64,000 bases of DNA from NCBI RefSeq assembly GCF_017744395.1, contig NZ_JAGIBI010000003.1, positions 62,001-126,000 of the forward strand, in the 5' to 3' direction. Every line of letters starts with the position of its first letter. Positions within the stretch are counted from its first letter, which is position 1. Below, piece after piece: positions 1-8,086 of this stretch. The notes under the pieces were generated by a model. The model was not told the origin of the DNA. It did no database searches and worked only from the letters and a program-made list of their open reading frames with translations. The translations under genes were made by a program, and so were the position numbers. The DNA comes from Herbaspirillum sp. GTDB lineage: Bacteria; Pseudomonadota; Gammaproteobacteria; Burkholderiales; Burkholderiaceae_D.

Positions 1-2565
1 ACCTGGCTGATCGACCCGTACGACCTGACGGTGGTGTCTTCCAGCAGCAGCCCGATCTCAGGCGGCATGTGCGGCACGGTGTACGCGGTGGGATCGAGCG
101 ATGGCGGCACCGAGATCCTCAACAGCACCATCAACGCCCAGCTCAACCAGGGAATCAATGTCACGCTGACCACCGGCAACGGCGGCAACAGCGCGGCCGG
201 CAACATCACGGTCAGCGCGGATATCGTCAAGAGCGCGGGCGCGGCGGCCAACCTGACGCTCAATGCCGACAACGACATCAACATCAATGCCAATATCACC
301 AGCACCTCGAACGGGCTGGACCTGGCCTTGAGTACAAGGCATAACGATTTCAGCAATGTCGTCACCGTCAGCCGCGATATCAGCGTCAACAACGGCGCGC
401 GCGTGGTGCTCAACGGCGGCACGATGACCGTCTCCGACGGCGGCGGCAAGCAAGGCAACGGCACCCTGCTCCTGAGCAACGGCACCGTCGCGCTGGGTAC
501 CGGTGGGACCTTGAATGCGGGGGATGTCACCGTGAACAGCGGCAGCTTGCTTAATCTGGGCAGCGCCGGTTCGGTGGGGGTGTCGAGTTTGACAAACAAT
601 GGCACTGTTTCCGGTAACGGCACCATCACTACCATGGCGGGTGGGCTTGCCAACAACGGCACGATCTCCGTCAATGGCACCATCTCTACTTCAGGGAGCT
701 TCGCCAACAACGGTATGGTTGCCGTCAACGGCACCATCTCAACTGCAGCAGGTTTCGTTAACAACGGCACGCTGGCGCCGGGCGGCGACGGCAGCGTCGG
801 CACCCTCAACATCAGCGGCGACCTGACGTTCGGCAGCAACAGCAAGCTGTTGCTGGACTTCTCCAGCGCCGGCAACGACAAGATCAATCTCCTTACCTGC
901 AGCACGGTCAGCCTCGGCGGCACGCTCAGTACGCGCCTGCTCAACGGTTACACGGCATCGGTGGGCACGGCCTACCAGGTGTTCAACATGACCGTCGGCG
1001 CGCAATTCGGGGCGGGCTCTTACTTCCGTAACGTGACCGGCGATGTGCTGACCGTCGGCGGCGCCAAGCAAATGATCAAGGCCACCAATGCCAGCGGCCT
1101 GACACTGGCCATGACCGGCGCTGAAACGCTGACCGTCAGCAGCCCGGATGCCAGCTGGGACAGCCTCTCGACCTGGGGTTCGGCCGGTTATATCCCGACC
1201 GCGATCGACACCGTTGTCGTCAACAGCGGCGCGAGCCTCCAGCACGGTTTTGGCGCCGACACCATCGATAAGCTGGTGCTCAATGGCGGCACGCTGGGCG
1301 TGTACGGCGGCAATCTGACCGTGGCCACATCGGCTTCGGGCAGCGGCAACATTACCTTGTCTTCGACGTCGGAGATCATCGGTGCGACTACCACGCTCAC
1401 GCTCAATAATGCCGTTACCGATGCCAATCTCACCGTCAGTAGCGGCAATCTGGCGTTCGGCGGCAATGCGCGTTTCTCCAGCCTGTTGATGGGTAGCGGC
1501 AACATCACCGGCAGTGCCGGTTCACGCCTGAATGTGTCGGATTCCTTTATCCAGGCCGGGGGCAACATGACGCTGGCCGATGCCGCGCTGTCGCAGGCGA
1601 GCGGCCCGCTGATGGCGGGCAACATCACCGCCGACAACCTGGTGCTGGAAGCGCAGGGCGGCAACATCGTCCAGCTCAGCGGCGCTTCGCTGCATGTGAA
1701 GAAGCAACTGATCACCTCATCGGTCACCGGCACTACGCTGACCAATGACGGCAACCAGATCGCGGCTTTCGCGGCCAACAATAAAGGCGTTGGCGACATT
1801 ACGTTGATCAACGCCCTCAACCCCGCCGACGCAAGCGTTGTCACGCTCAACGGCATCAGTAACGCCAACGGCAACATCAATGTCGACAATACCGGCGGCA
1901 TGGCCACGGCCGCGCTCGGTTCGAACGCCGATTTCCTCGGCAACCTGCCCAGCAATGCCAACGGTACGGCGGTCGGCACCGCCGCCAAACTGGCGACGCT
2001 GGGTATCGGCAGCAGCGGCCAGGTTAATACCGCCAACGGCTCGGTCAGCCTGGCCACGCACAGCCCGCTGACCATCGGTTCGGGCGGCGTCAGCGCCAGC
2101 GGCGGCATCACACTGACAGCTGGCACTTTGTCCGGCAACAGTACGGACAACCTGACCATCAACGGCCTGCTGTCATCGCAAGGCGGCAACATCACGCTCA
2201 CCGCCGGCAATGTCATCAATATCAACGCCAACATCAGTACCCTGTTGCCGGGCCTGGTGCCAACGCCGTCGGCACCGATCGTGAACTATGCGCCGGGCGT
2301 GACGATCACGGATGCGAATGGCGTGCGGATGCCGGTGCTGCCTCTGCCTTCCGTTGATTCGTCACCTGTTCCGGTGGCGCCGATCCAGCAGGCCGCGAAC
2401 ACGGTGATCAATACGATTAATTCGGTCATTACGACGTCGGGTACGAGTTCGTCTTCGTCATCAACTGCTGATGTGCAGCACAAGGATGAGGGCAAGCACG
2501 ATAATGTTTTGGAGGAAAAAGTGGGATCGAAGCCGAGCGCCAATCCCAAGATGTATTGCAGCTGA
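1..2565 (+). CDS. Filamentous-haemagglutinin-like secreted protein, C-terminal part (5' end outside window)
   Basis: The frame is open from base 1 and ends at a TGA at 2563-2565, so about 854 C-terminal residues are visible. The first residues, WLIDPYDLTVVS, match the end of the conserved amino-terminal secretion domain of two-partner-secretion (TpsA) exoproteins. The rest is Gly/Asn/Thr/Ser-rich, with beta-helix-like stretches such as NITLTAGNVININANI. Residues at nt 595-768 form three to four imperfect 18-19 residue repeats beginning NNGT. The extreme C-terminus is charged and serine-rich (a run of six Ser) and ends KMYCS, with a cysteine two residues from the end. By family knowledge, such proteins are exported through a TpsB barrel and act in adhesion or contact; no TpsB gene is in this window. 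The next gene is a FecR-domain protein about 60 nt downstream. The family call is solid; the substrate or target is unknown. Confidence 0.85.
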   Translation, partial: TWLIDPYDLTVVSSSSSPISGGMCGTVYAVGSSDGGTEILNSTINAQLNQGINVTLTTGNGGNSAAGNITVSADIVKSAGAAANLTLNADNDININANITSTSNGLDLALSTRHNDFSNVVTVSRDISVNNGARVVLNGGTMTVSDGGGKQGNGTLLLSNGTVALGTGGTLNAGDVTVNSGSLLNLGSAGSVGVSSLTNNGTVSGNGTITTMAGGLANNGTISVNGTISTSGSFANNGMVAVNGTISTAAGFVNNGTLAPGGDGSVGTLNISGDLTFGSNSKLLLDFSSAGNDKINLLTCSTVSLGGTLSTRLLNGYTASVGTAYQVFNMTVGAQFGAGSYFRNVTGDVLTVGGAKQMIKATNASGLTLAMTGAETLTVSSPDASWDSLSTWGSAGYIPTAIDTVVVNSGASLQHGFGADTIDKLVLNGGTLGVYGGNLTVATSASGSGNITLSSTSEIIGATTTLTLNNAVTDANLTVSSGNLAFGGNARFSSLLMGSGNITGSAGSRLNVSDSFIQAGGNMTLADAALSQASGPLMAGNITADNLVLEAQGGNIVQLSGASLHVKKQLITSSVTGTTLTNDGNQIAAFAANNKGVGDITLINALNPADASVVTLNGISNANGNINVDNTGGMATAALGSNADFLGNLPSNANGTAVGTAAKLATLGIGSSGQVNTANGSVSLATHSPLTIGSGGVSASGGITLTAGTLSGNSTDNLTINGLLSSQGGNITLTAGNVININANISTLLPGLVPTPSAPIVNYAPGVTITDANGVRMPVLPLPSVDSSPVPVAPIQQAANTVINTINSVITTSGTSSSSSSTADVQHKDEGKHDNVLEEKVGSKPSANPKMYCS
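595..768 (+). repeat. Imperfect tandem repeat of about 54-57 nt inside the haemagglutinin-like gene
   Basis: Three consecutive units plus a partial fourth encode NNGTVSGNGTITTMAGGLA, NNGTISVNGTISTSGSFA, NNGMVAVNGTISTAAGFV and NNGTLAPGG. Units of 18 to 19 residues are shorter than typical FHA repeats and resemble stacked beta-helix coils. Such repeats can change copy number by recombination. Confidence 0.7.
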
Positions 2566-2625
2566 CGCGCAGGATCGTATGGTTTGCCTGGCGCCAGCTT
2601 GCGGCGCCGGTTTTCAGGACTCAGT

Positions 2626-3471
2626 ATGAAATCGTTGAATTATTCTGGTTGGACAAGCATGACGCGGCGGCTGGCCCTGTGGTGGGTGGCATTGGCCATG
2701 CTGGCCATCGCCGGTGCAGCGCAGGCGCAATCGCAGCCGGTGGGCACGGTGACCCACCTGTCGGGCTTGCTCACGGCGCGCCATGCCGACGGCACGCGCA
2801 CCGTGCTGGCGGTGAAGTCGTCCATCTTCCAGGGCGATACGCTCATTACCGAGCGCGGGACGTATACCAGGGTGCAATTCCTGGATAACGCCGAGATCGT
2901 GCTGCGTCCGGGCAGCGAAGTGGCGGTGGCCAAATACATCTACGATGAAAAGAAGCCGGAAAACGACGCGGTGGCGATCAATCTGGTCAAAGGTGGCTTG
3001 CGCGCCGTGACCGGCCTGGTCGGCAAGCGCAATCACGATGCGGTCAACTTCGATACGCCGACGGCGACCATCGGTATCCGCGGCACCACTTTCGTGGCGC
3101 AGTTCTGCCAGAACGACTGCGGCGGAACGGCGGATATTGTCAGAAGCGCGCCACCGCAAGCCGTCGGATTGCCAATTTCGTCGCCGCAAGGTTCAGTGTC
3201 GCAACCTTCGGCGCCGCAACCTCCTCCATCGATGGCAAACGGTTTGTACGTGCAGGTGCTGGACGGCCTGATCCAAGTGAAAAATCCGGCCGGGTCGCAG
3301 CTTTTCGGGGCAGGCCAGTTCGGTTTTACGCCTAACTTCAATACCCCGCCGATCATCCTGCCGCAGAATCCTGGCTTGAAGTTCGCGCCGCCGCCGGTGT
3401 TTAACAGCCCAGGTTCCCAGCCCGGCCAGCAGTCGGGGGCGAGCAACACGGTTGATTGCGTGGTGCGCTGA
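2626..3471 (+). CDS. Secreted FecR-domain protein
   Basis: The product is 281 aa from the ATG at 2626, which has AGGA six bases upstream; an in-frame TTG at 2584 gives a longer but less likely start. An N-terminal hydrophobic signal (ALWWVALAMLAIAGAAQAQ) ends in an AQA cleavage site. A FecR domain follows at about residues 50-165: 'GDTLITERGTYTRVQFLDNA', then 'GLRAVTGLVGKRN' and 'TPTATIGIRGTTF'. The last third is Pro/Gln/Ser-rich. No cytoplasmic anti-sigma region and no sigma factor neighbour are present, so this is not a classical FecR signal transducer. FecR-only exported proteins of this kind often sit next to large adhesins, as here, and may bind cell-wall or surface components. The exact role is unknown. 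Confidence 0.8.
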   Translation: MKSLNYSGWTSMTRRLALWWVALAMLAIAGAAQAQSQPVGTVTHLSGLLTARHADGTRTVLAVKSSIFQGDTLITERGTYTRVQFLDNAEIVLRPGSEVAVAKYIYDEKKPENDAVAINLVKGGLRAVTGLVGKRNHDAVNFDTPTATIGIRGTTFVAQFCQNDCGGTADIVRSAPPQAVGLPISSPQGSVSQPSAPQPPPSMANGLYVQVLDGLIQVKNPAGSQLFGAGQFGFTPNFNTPPIILPQNPGLKFAPPPVFNSPGSQPGQQSGASNTVDCVVR

Positions 3472-3479
3472 AACAGGCC

Positions 3480-4253
3480 CTAGAATTCGAGGACGATGCC
3501 CGGCGCCAGCATGCGCGGCCGGTGCGGGCTGTTGCCGGCGGCGATTTCCCGGGCGATCTGCTCCTGCTGGCTGGGCTTGGCATGGGTGATCAGCACCTCC
3601 GGCCGGGCCCGCAGTTTTTTCAGTTCATCCAGCAGCAGGCTGGGGCACAGATGCTTGGACAGCAGCGCCAACTCGCGCTCGCAGTCGGCGAAAGCCGCTT
3701 CGATGATCAGGTAGCGCAGGTCGCCGATGGCATTGAGGGCTTCCCACAGCGGGTCGCAGATGCAGGTGTCGCCGCTGAAGGCCAGCGAGGCGCCGCTGGC
3801 CTGGTTGCGCAGGTGGTAGCCCACGGCCGGCACGGTATGCGTGGCCGGCAGCGGAGTGATCTCGCGCGCGCCTGATGTCACCGTTTGGCCGATTTCGATC
3901 TCGGCAAAGCGCAGGAATGGGTTTTCCGGCGTCGGGATCTGGCTGAAGTCGGGCCAGATGCTCCAATTGAAGATATGGGCGCGGATGATCTCCAGCGTCT
4001 CGCGCGTGGCGTACATGGTGATCGGGCGTGTGCGCAGCTCACCCACGCTGTCGACCATCATCGGCAGGCAGGCGATATGGTCCAGGTGGGCGTGCGTGAT
4101 GAAGACGTGGTCGATCGCGGCCAGGCGCGCCAGCGACAGGTCGCCGACGCCGGTGCCGGCATCGATCAGGATGTCGTGGTCGACCAGCAGGGATGTGGTG
4201 CGCATGCCGTTTCCGCCGATACCGCCGCTGCAACCGAGAATTTCTACACGCAT
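3480..4253 (-). CDS. Metallo-beta-lactamase-fold hydrolase, class II cAMP phosphodiesterase-like
   Basis: The product is 257 aa from the ATG complement at 4251-4253. The metal-binding motif THAHLDHI lies near residue 75, preceded by the LIDAGTGVGDL strand-turn. Downstream metal ligands are supplied by TPLPATHTVPAVGYHL (His), FSGDT (Asp) and the terminal LITHAKPS (His). This arrangement matches the PDEII/CpdP-like branch, also near RNase Z-type enzymes. A 3',5'-cyclic nucleotide phosphodiesterase activity is plausible but not proven by the sequence. The gene converges on the FecR gene (stop codons 9 nt apart) and is divergent from a c-di-GMP phosphodiesterase gene. Its upstream region holds a 9-7-9 inverted repeat at 4354-4378. 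Confidence 0.8.
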   Translation of the reverse strand: MRVEILGCSGGIGGNGMRTTSLLVDHDILIDAGTGVGDLSLARLAAIDHVFITHAHLDHIACLPMMVDSVGELRTRPITMYATRETLEIIRAHIFNWSIWPDFSQIPTPENPFLRFAEIEIGQTVTSGAREITPLPATHTVPAVGYHLRNQASGASLAFSGDTCICDPLWEALNAIGDLRYLIIEAAFADCERELALLSKHLCPSLLLDELKKLRARPEVLITHAKPSQQEQIAREIAAGNSPHRPRMLAPGIVLEF

Positions 4254-4353
4254 CGTGGCTTGCCGTTTAATATGATTGTTGGCTTCGGAAGGCGGCCCCA
4301 TCGCCGCTGCCGAACTTTGGTTGCGCCCCGGAAACCCCCGCCGGGACTGGGGT

Positions 4354-4378
4354 TTGCATAATGTGGTTAATTATGCAA
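4354..4378. promoter_or_regulatory. Perfect 9-7-9 inverted repeat, candidate operator
   Basis: TTGCATAAT, seven bases, then ATTATGCAA. It lies about 100 bp upstream of the metallo-hydrolase start and about 234 bp upstream of the HD-GYP gene, in the 358-bp divergent intergenic region. The rest of 4254-4611 shows only a weak TACAAT -10-like hexamer at 4532-4537. Symmetry and AT content in GC-rich DNA suggest a dimeric regulator site. Its regulator is unknown. Confidence 0.5.
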
Positions 4379-4611
4379 CAGTGGTCGATGTTAAGTTATT
4401 CGCGTTCCTAAATCAATGAAAAGAAGCGGGCAGCAGGTATGATCCGTCTGGCAATATTTCAGTAAAGTAAGCCAAGGAATTGCAGGATATTTAGCCGCAA
4501 GCTCGCCGTAAGCCGCACCGGCGCCGGGTCGTACAATCCCCGGCGAGATCATAAACAGGCTCTTAGAGCATCCTGGCCAACCCTTCATCCACCGCAGCAC
4601 AGGCAACCGCC

Positions 4612-6249
4612 ATGGACAAGCACCAAGACATTTCCTACCGGCTCGACCAGCTCACCGAGCTGAGCGTGGCGCTGAGCAACAACCGCGACTTGCCGTTGCT
4701 GCTCGAGCGCATCCTGCTGACCGCCATGGACATCACCCAGGCCGACGGCGGCACGCTGTACCGCATCGACGAAAACGGCGACAGCCTGCAGTTCTACATC
4801 TCGGTCAACGGCAGCCTGAAGATGCACCAGGGCGGCAGCAGCGGCCAGGCGATCTCGATCCCCAACATCCAGCTGAAGCTTCCCGACGGCGCGCCCAACC
4901 TGGCGGCGGTGGCGGCGTATGCGGCCAACACGCGCAAGTCGGTCAACATCCCCGACGTGTACCAGGCGCAGGCGGAAGCCGGCTTCAACTTCAACGGCAT
5001 GCGCATGTTCGACGAGAAGTACGGCTACCGTTCGCAGTCGATCCTGACCGTGCCCATGCAGGACCACGGCGGCGAGCTGCTGGGCGTGCTGCAGCTGATC
5101 AATGCCACCGACAGGGAGCAGGGCAGGACGGTCCCGTTCTCCGAGACCGACCAGCATTTCATCGAAGCGCTGGCCTCGCAGGCCGCCATCGCGATGACCA
5201 ACCAGCAACTGATCCATCGTCTGGAAAACCTGTTCGAAAGCTTCATCAAACTGATCAACATCGGCATCGGCGAGAAGTCGCCGCACACCGGCCGCCACTG
5301 CGAGCATGTGCCGGAACTGGCGATGATGATTGCCGAGGCGGCGCATGCGACCACCGAAGGCCCGCTGGCGGATTTCCGCATGACCGAGGCCGACCGCCGC
5401 GAGCTGTGGGTGGCCGGCCTGCTGCACGACTGCGGCAAGATCAGCACGCCTACCCACATCGTGGAAAAGTCGACCAAGATGGAAACCATCTTCGACCGCA
5501 TCCACCTGGTCGACACCCGTTTCGAAGTCTTGAAGCGCGACGCCGAGATCCGCGTGCTGCAGGAAAAGCTGGCGCTGGGCGCGGCCCTGACCGCGGACAA
5601 GGCCGCCGCGCTGGACGCCGCCCTGCAGGCCGAGTTGGCATCGCTGGACGACGAGCGCGCCTTCCTGCGCAAGAGCAATGTCGGCACCGAAGGCATGAAG
5701 CCGGAAGACCAGCAGCGCGTGCTCGACATCGCCGAGCGCCGGTGGCGCGGCCCGGACGGCCAGATGCGCAAGCTGCTGGACGAGGAGGAAGCCGCTAACC
5801 TGCGCATCCGCGCCGGCACCCTCAACGACGCCGAGCGCCAGATCATCAACAACCACATCGTGATCACCATCAAGATGCTGGAGTCGCTGCCCTGGCCCAA
5901 GCAGTTGCGCAATGTCACCGAATACGCCGGCGGCCACCACGAGCGGATGGACGGCAAGGGCTACCCCAAGGGTCTCACGCGCGATCAGATGTCAGTGCCG
6001 GCGCGCATCATGGCGGTGGCCGACATCTTCGAGGCCGTCACCGCCGCCGACCGTCCCTACAAGCGCGGCAACACGCTCAACGAGGCGGTCGAGATCCTGG
6101 CCGGTTTCCGCGCGCGCGACCACATCGACCCGGACCTGTTCGATATCTTCATCCGCAGCAAGGTCTACCAGCAGTACGCCGACAAGTTCATGCATCCCAG
6201 CCAGATCGACGAGGTCGACCTGTCGAAGATTCCGGGGCACGGCGGCTGA
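4612..6249 (+). CDS. GAF/HD-GYP cyclic-di-GMP phosphodiesterase
   Basis: The product is 545 aa. Residues about 12-190 form a GAF sensor domain (LLERILLTAMDITQADGGTL, then the 'SILTVPMQDHGGELLGVLQLIN' strand pattern). The HD-GYP domain follows: HTGRHCEHV, the HD pair in LLHDCGK at H272-D273, the HH at 442-443, and ERMDGKGYPKG with GYP at 450-452. All visible metal and signature residues of active HD-GYP phosphodiesterases are present. The HD to GYP spacing is about 175 residues instead of roughly 60-70. The extra segment (about 300-400) is helical and charged, beginning with FDRIHLVDTRFEVLKRD. It should hydrolyse c-di-GMP to pGpG/GMP in response to a GAF ligand. No transmembrane segment is present, so it is cytosolic. 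Confidence 0.88.
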   Translation: MDKHQDISYRLDQLTELSVALSNNRDLPLLLERILLTAMDITQADGGTLYRIDENGDSLQFYISVNGSLKMHQGGSSGQAISIPNIQLKLPDGAPNLAAVAAYAANTRKSVNIPDVYQAQAEAGFNFNGMRMFDEKYGYRSQSILTVPMQDHGGELLGVLQLINATDREQGRTVPFSETDQHFIEALASQAAIAMTNQQLIHRLENLFESFIKLINIGIGEKSPHTGRHCEHVPELAMMIAEAAHATTEGPLADFRMTEADRRELWVAGLLHDCGKISTPTHIVEKSTKMETIFDRIHLVDTRFEVLKRDAEIRVLQEKLALGAALTADKAAALDAALQAELASLDDERAFLRKSNVGTEGMKPEDQQRVLDIAERRWRGPDGQMRKLLDEEEAANLRIRAGTLNDAERQIINNHIVITIKMLESLPWPKQLRNVTEYAGGHHERMDGKGYPKGLTRDQMSVPARIMAVADIFEAVTAADRPYKRGNTLNEAVEILAGFRARDHIDPDLFDIFIRSKVYQQYADKFMHPSQIDEVDLSKIPGHGG

Positions 6250-6325
6250 GGCGGAATCCGCAGCCGCAGGTGATATGCTGGCGGCTGCAGGAATTCACCC
6301 ATCGCGCATCGAGGAAGCGTAATAC

Positions 6326-7912
6326 GTGTCCCAGGCAGTAACCAGCACAACCCCACTCCCACCCGCCGGCGGAAAACCAGGTAATTTCATCGTCCGCCAC
6401 TGGCGCGGCGACTATTCGCTCGGCCGTTCCTATTGGCTGCACACGGTGCTGCTGTCGTCGCTGTTGCCGGCCTTTTCCATCTCGGTACTGGCTCGGTTGA
6501 CCAACGACATGCCGGCGCGCTACGGCGTGGCCGGCGTGCTGGCGATCGCCGCCTTCAGTTACCTGGCGTGGATCTGGGGCGTGCGCGGTTGCTGGATGTC
6601 GGCCGGCCGGCATGTAGCGCGCGGCGGGCGGCGCTGGGCCGAGGTCACGGTCAAGGTGCTGATCGTGTTCGGCGCCATCAGCCTGGTGTCCAGCACCTTG
6701 CGCGCCTCCCATTCCTTCCGGGAGCAGTTCGACATCGCCCGCGGCAAGCAACTGGGGCCGCCGGTGGTCTACCAGCTGCGGGTCGACGGCAAGTCCATCC
6801 TGCTGCAAGGCGGCATGAACGACGGCGCCGCCGACGGCCTGGAACGCCTGCTGCAGGCGCACCCGTCGGTCACCACCGTGGTGCTGTATTCGGCCGGCGG
6901 CTGGGTGCGCGAGGGCAAGCTGGTGGGCGAGGTGATCCGCCGCCACGGCCTCGACACCTATGTCGAGCAGGAGTGCTCTTCCTCCTGCACGCTGGCCTTC
7001 ATGGCCGGGCGCGACCGCGCGATGGATCCGCGCGCGCATATCGGTTTCCATACGCTCTATACGGTGGGCGGCGACGACCGCATCAACAAGACCTTCGACC
7101 GCAACCTGACCATCGCCACCTACGGCAAGCTGGGCCTGCCGCGCGAGTTCATCGAGCGCATCGCCGACACGCCGTCCGACAAGAGCTGGTATCCCGGCCA
7201 GGGGCAGATGCTGCAGGCCGGCGTGCTGACGCGCCTGGCGCCCGGCGGCGAGACCGCGCAACTGGCCACCTTCGCCACCTCGCGCGACGTCCTGGAGGCG
7301 GAATTCAAGAAAGGCGCGCTGTTCGACATCATGGCGCGCCACTATCAGCAAGACTTCGCGCGCATGGTGGACCTGGCCTGGGCGCAGGTCCAGGCGCATG
7401 CTCCCGACGCCGCGATCCTGGCGGTGGGGCGCGAACAGGTCGGCATCCTCAGCCGCAGGCTGCTGCCCATCGCTTCCGATGCGTCGCTGGCGGAATTCCA
7501 GCAACTGGTGCTGGACCAGGCGGTGGCCTTGCGCGGCATCAGCGCGGCGGCCTGTACCGAACTGATCTACCCGCGCTCGCGCGCCGACGCCGCGGCCGGG
7601 CGCGAGGCGCCGCAAGCGGCCTTGCCGCAGGAATTCGCCAACCGCGAGATGGCGATGACGCAGCACCTGTTGCGCGACGCCGACCCGGCCAATGCGGCGC
7701 GTTTCACGCTGGGCGAGCGCACCCGCGTGATCCGCCGCGCGCTGGCGCCGCTGTCGCAGGAGCAGCTCAAGCTGCTGTCTTCGCCGGAACGGCGGCAGGC
7801 TGACCCGGATGCCACCTGCGATGCCTCGATTGCCTATCTGCGCGCCGTCAACGAACTGCCGGCAGATGAACGCAAGGTGGCGCTGCGGGTGCTGTATTCG
7901 CGCGGCGAATAG
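6326..7912 (+). CDS. Membrane protein with C-terminal ClpP/SppA-like (COG3904-type) domain
   Basis: The product is 528 aa with a GTG start at 6326, preceded by a GAGGAAG Shine-Dalgarno. Three hydrophobic helices lie near the N-terminus (about residues 35-55, 65-90 and 108-125), after an HWRGDYSLGRSYW motif common at the start of small Burkholderiales membrane proteins. The following domain has the crotonase/ClpP-like pattern: VVLYSAGGWVREGKLV, then ECSSSCTLAFMAGRDR, where the serine between the cysteines would be the nucleophile, then AHIGFHT with a conserved histidine. The C-terminal about 220 residues are helical and unassigned. It is probably a membrane-tethered periplasmic protease-like protein; activity and substrate are unknown. 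Confidence 0.65.
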   Translation: MSQAVTSTTPLPPAGGKPGNFIVRHWRGDYSLGRSYWLHTVLLSSLLPAFSISVLARLTNDMPARYGVAGVLAIAAFSYLAWIWGVRGCWMSAGRHVARGGRRWAEVTVKVLIVFGAISLVSSTLRASHSFREQFDIARGKQLGPPVVYQLRVDGKSILLQGGMNDGAADGLERLLQAHPSVTTVVLYSAGGWVREGKLVGEVIRRHGLDTYVEQECSSSCTLAFMAGRDRAMDPRAHIGFHTLYTVGGDDRINKTFDRNLTIATYGKLGLPREFIERIADTPSDKSWYPGQGQMLQAGVLTRLAPGGETAQLATFATSRDVLEAEFKKGALFDIMARHYQQDFARMVDLAWAQVQAHAPDAAILAVGREQVGILSRRLLPIASDASLAEFQQLVLDQAVALRGISAAACTELIYPRSRADAAAGREAPQAALPQEFANREMAMTQHLLRDADPANAARFTLGERTRVIRRALAPLSQEQLKLLSSPERRQADPDATCDASIAYLRAVNELPADERKVALRVLYSRGE

Positions 7913-8055
7913 GCGGGTTTCAGATTGCGCGCCGGATCGGATCGCATCGGGGAGATCGCTGACCCCCGCCATGTTATTGCGTTGCAGTAAAATAAGGTCT
8001 TCACCACATGCCGGCGACCGCCGGCGCTGCCTTCCTCTGACAAGATCCAAGCAGG

Positions 8056-8077
8056 CCTGCCGCCAGCGGCAGGTTTT
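8056..8077 (+). terminator. Terminator- or attenuator-like hairpin just before the SulP gene
   Basis: CCTGCCGC (8056-8063) pairs with GCGGCAGG (8066-8073), followed by TTTT. It ends nine bases before the ATG at 8087, and no clear Shine-Dalgarno lies in between. It could end upstream transcription, or act as an attenuator or translation-blocking hairpin for the transporter. Confidence 0.5.
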
Positions 8078-8086
8078 GCCGCCGCC

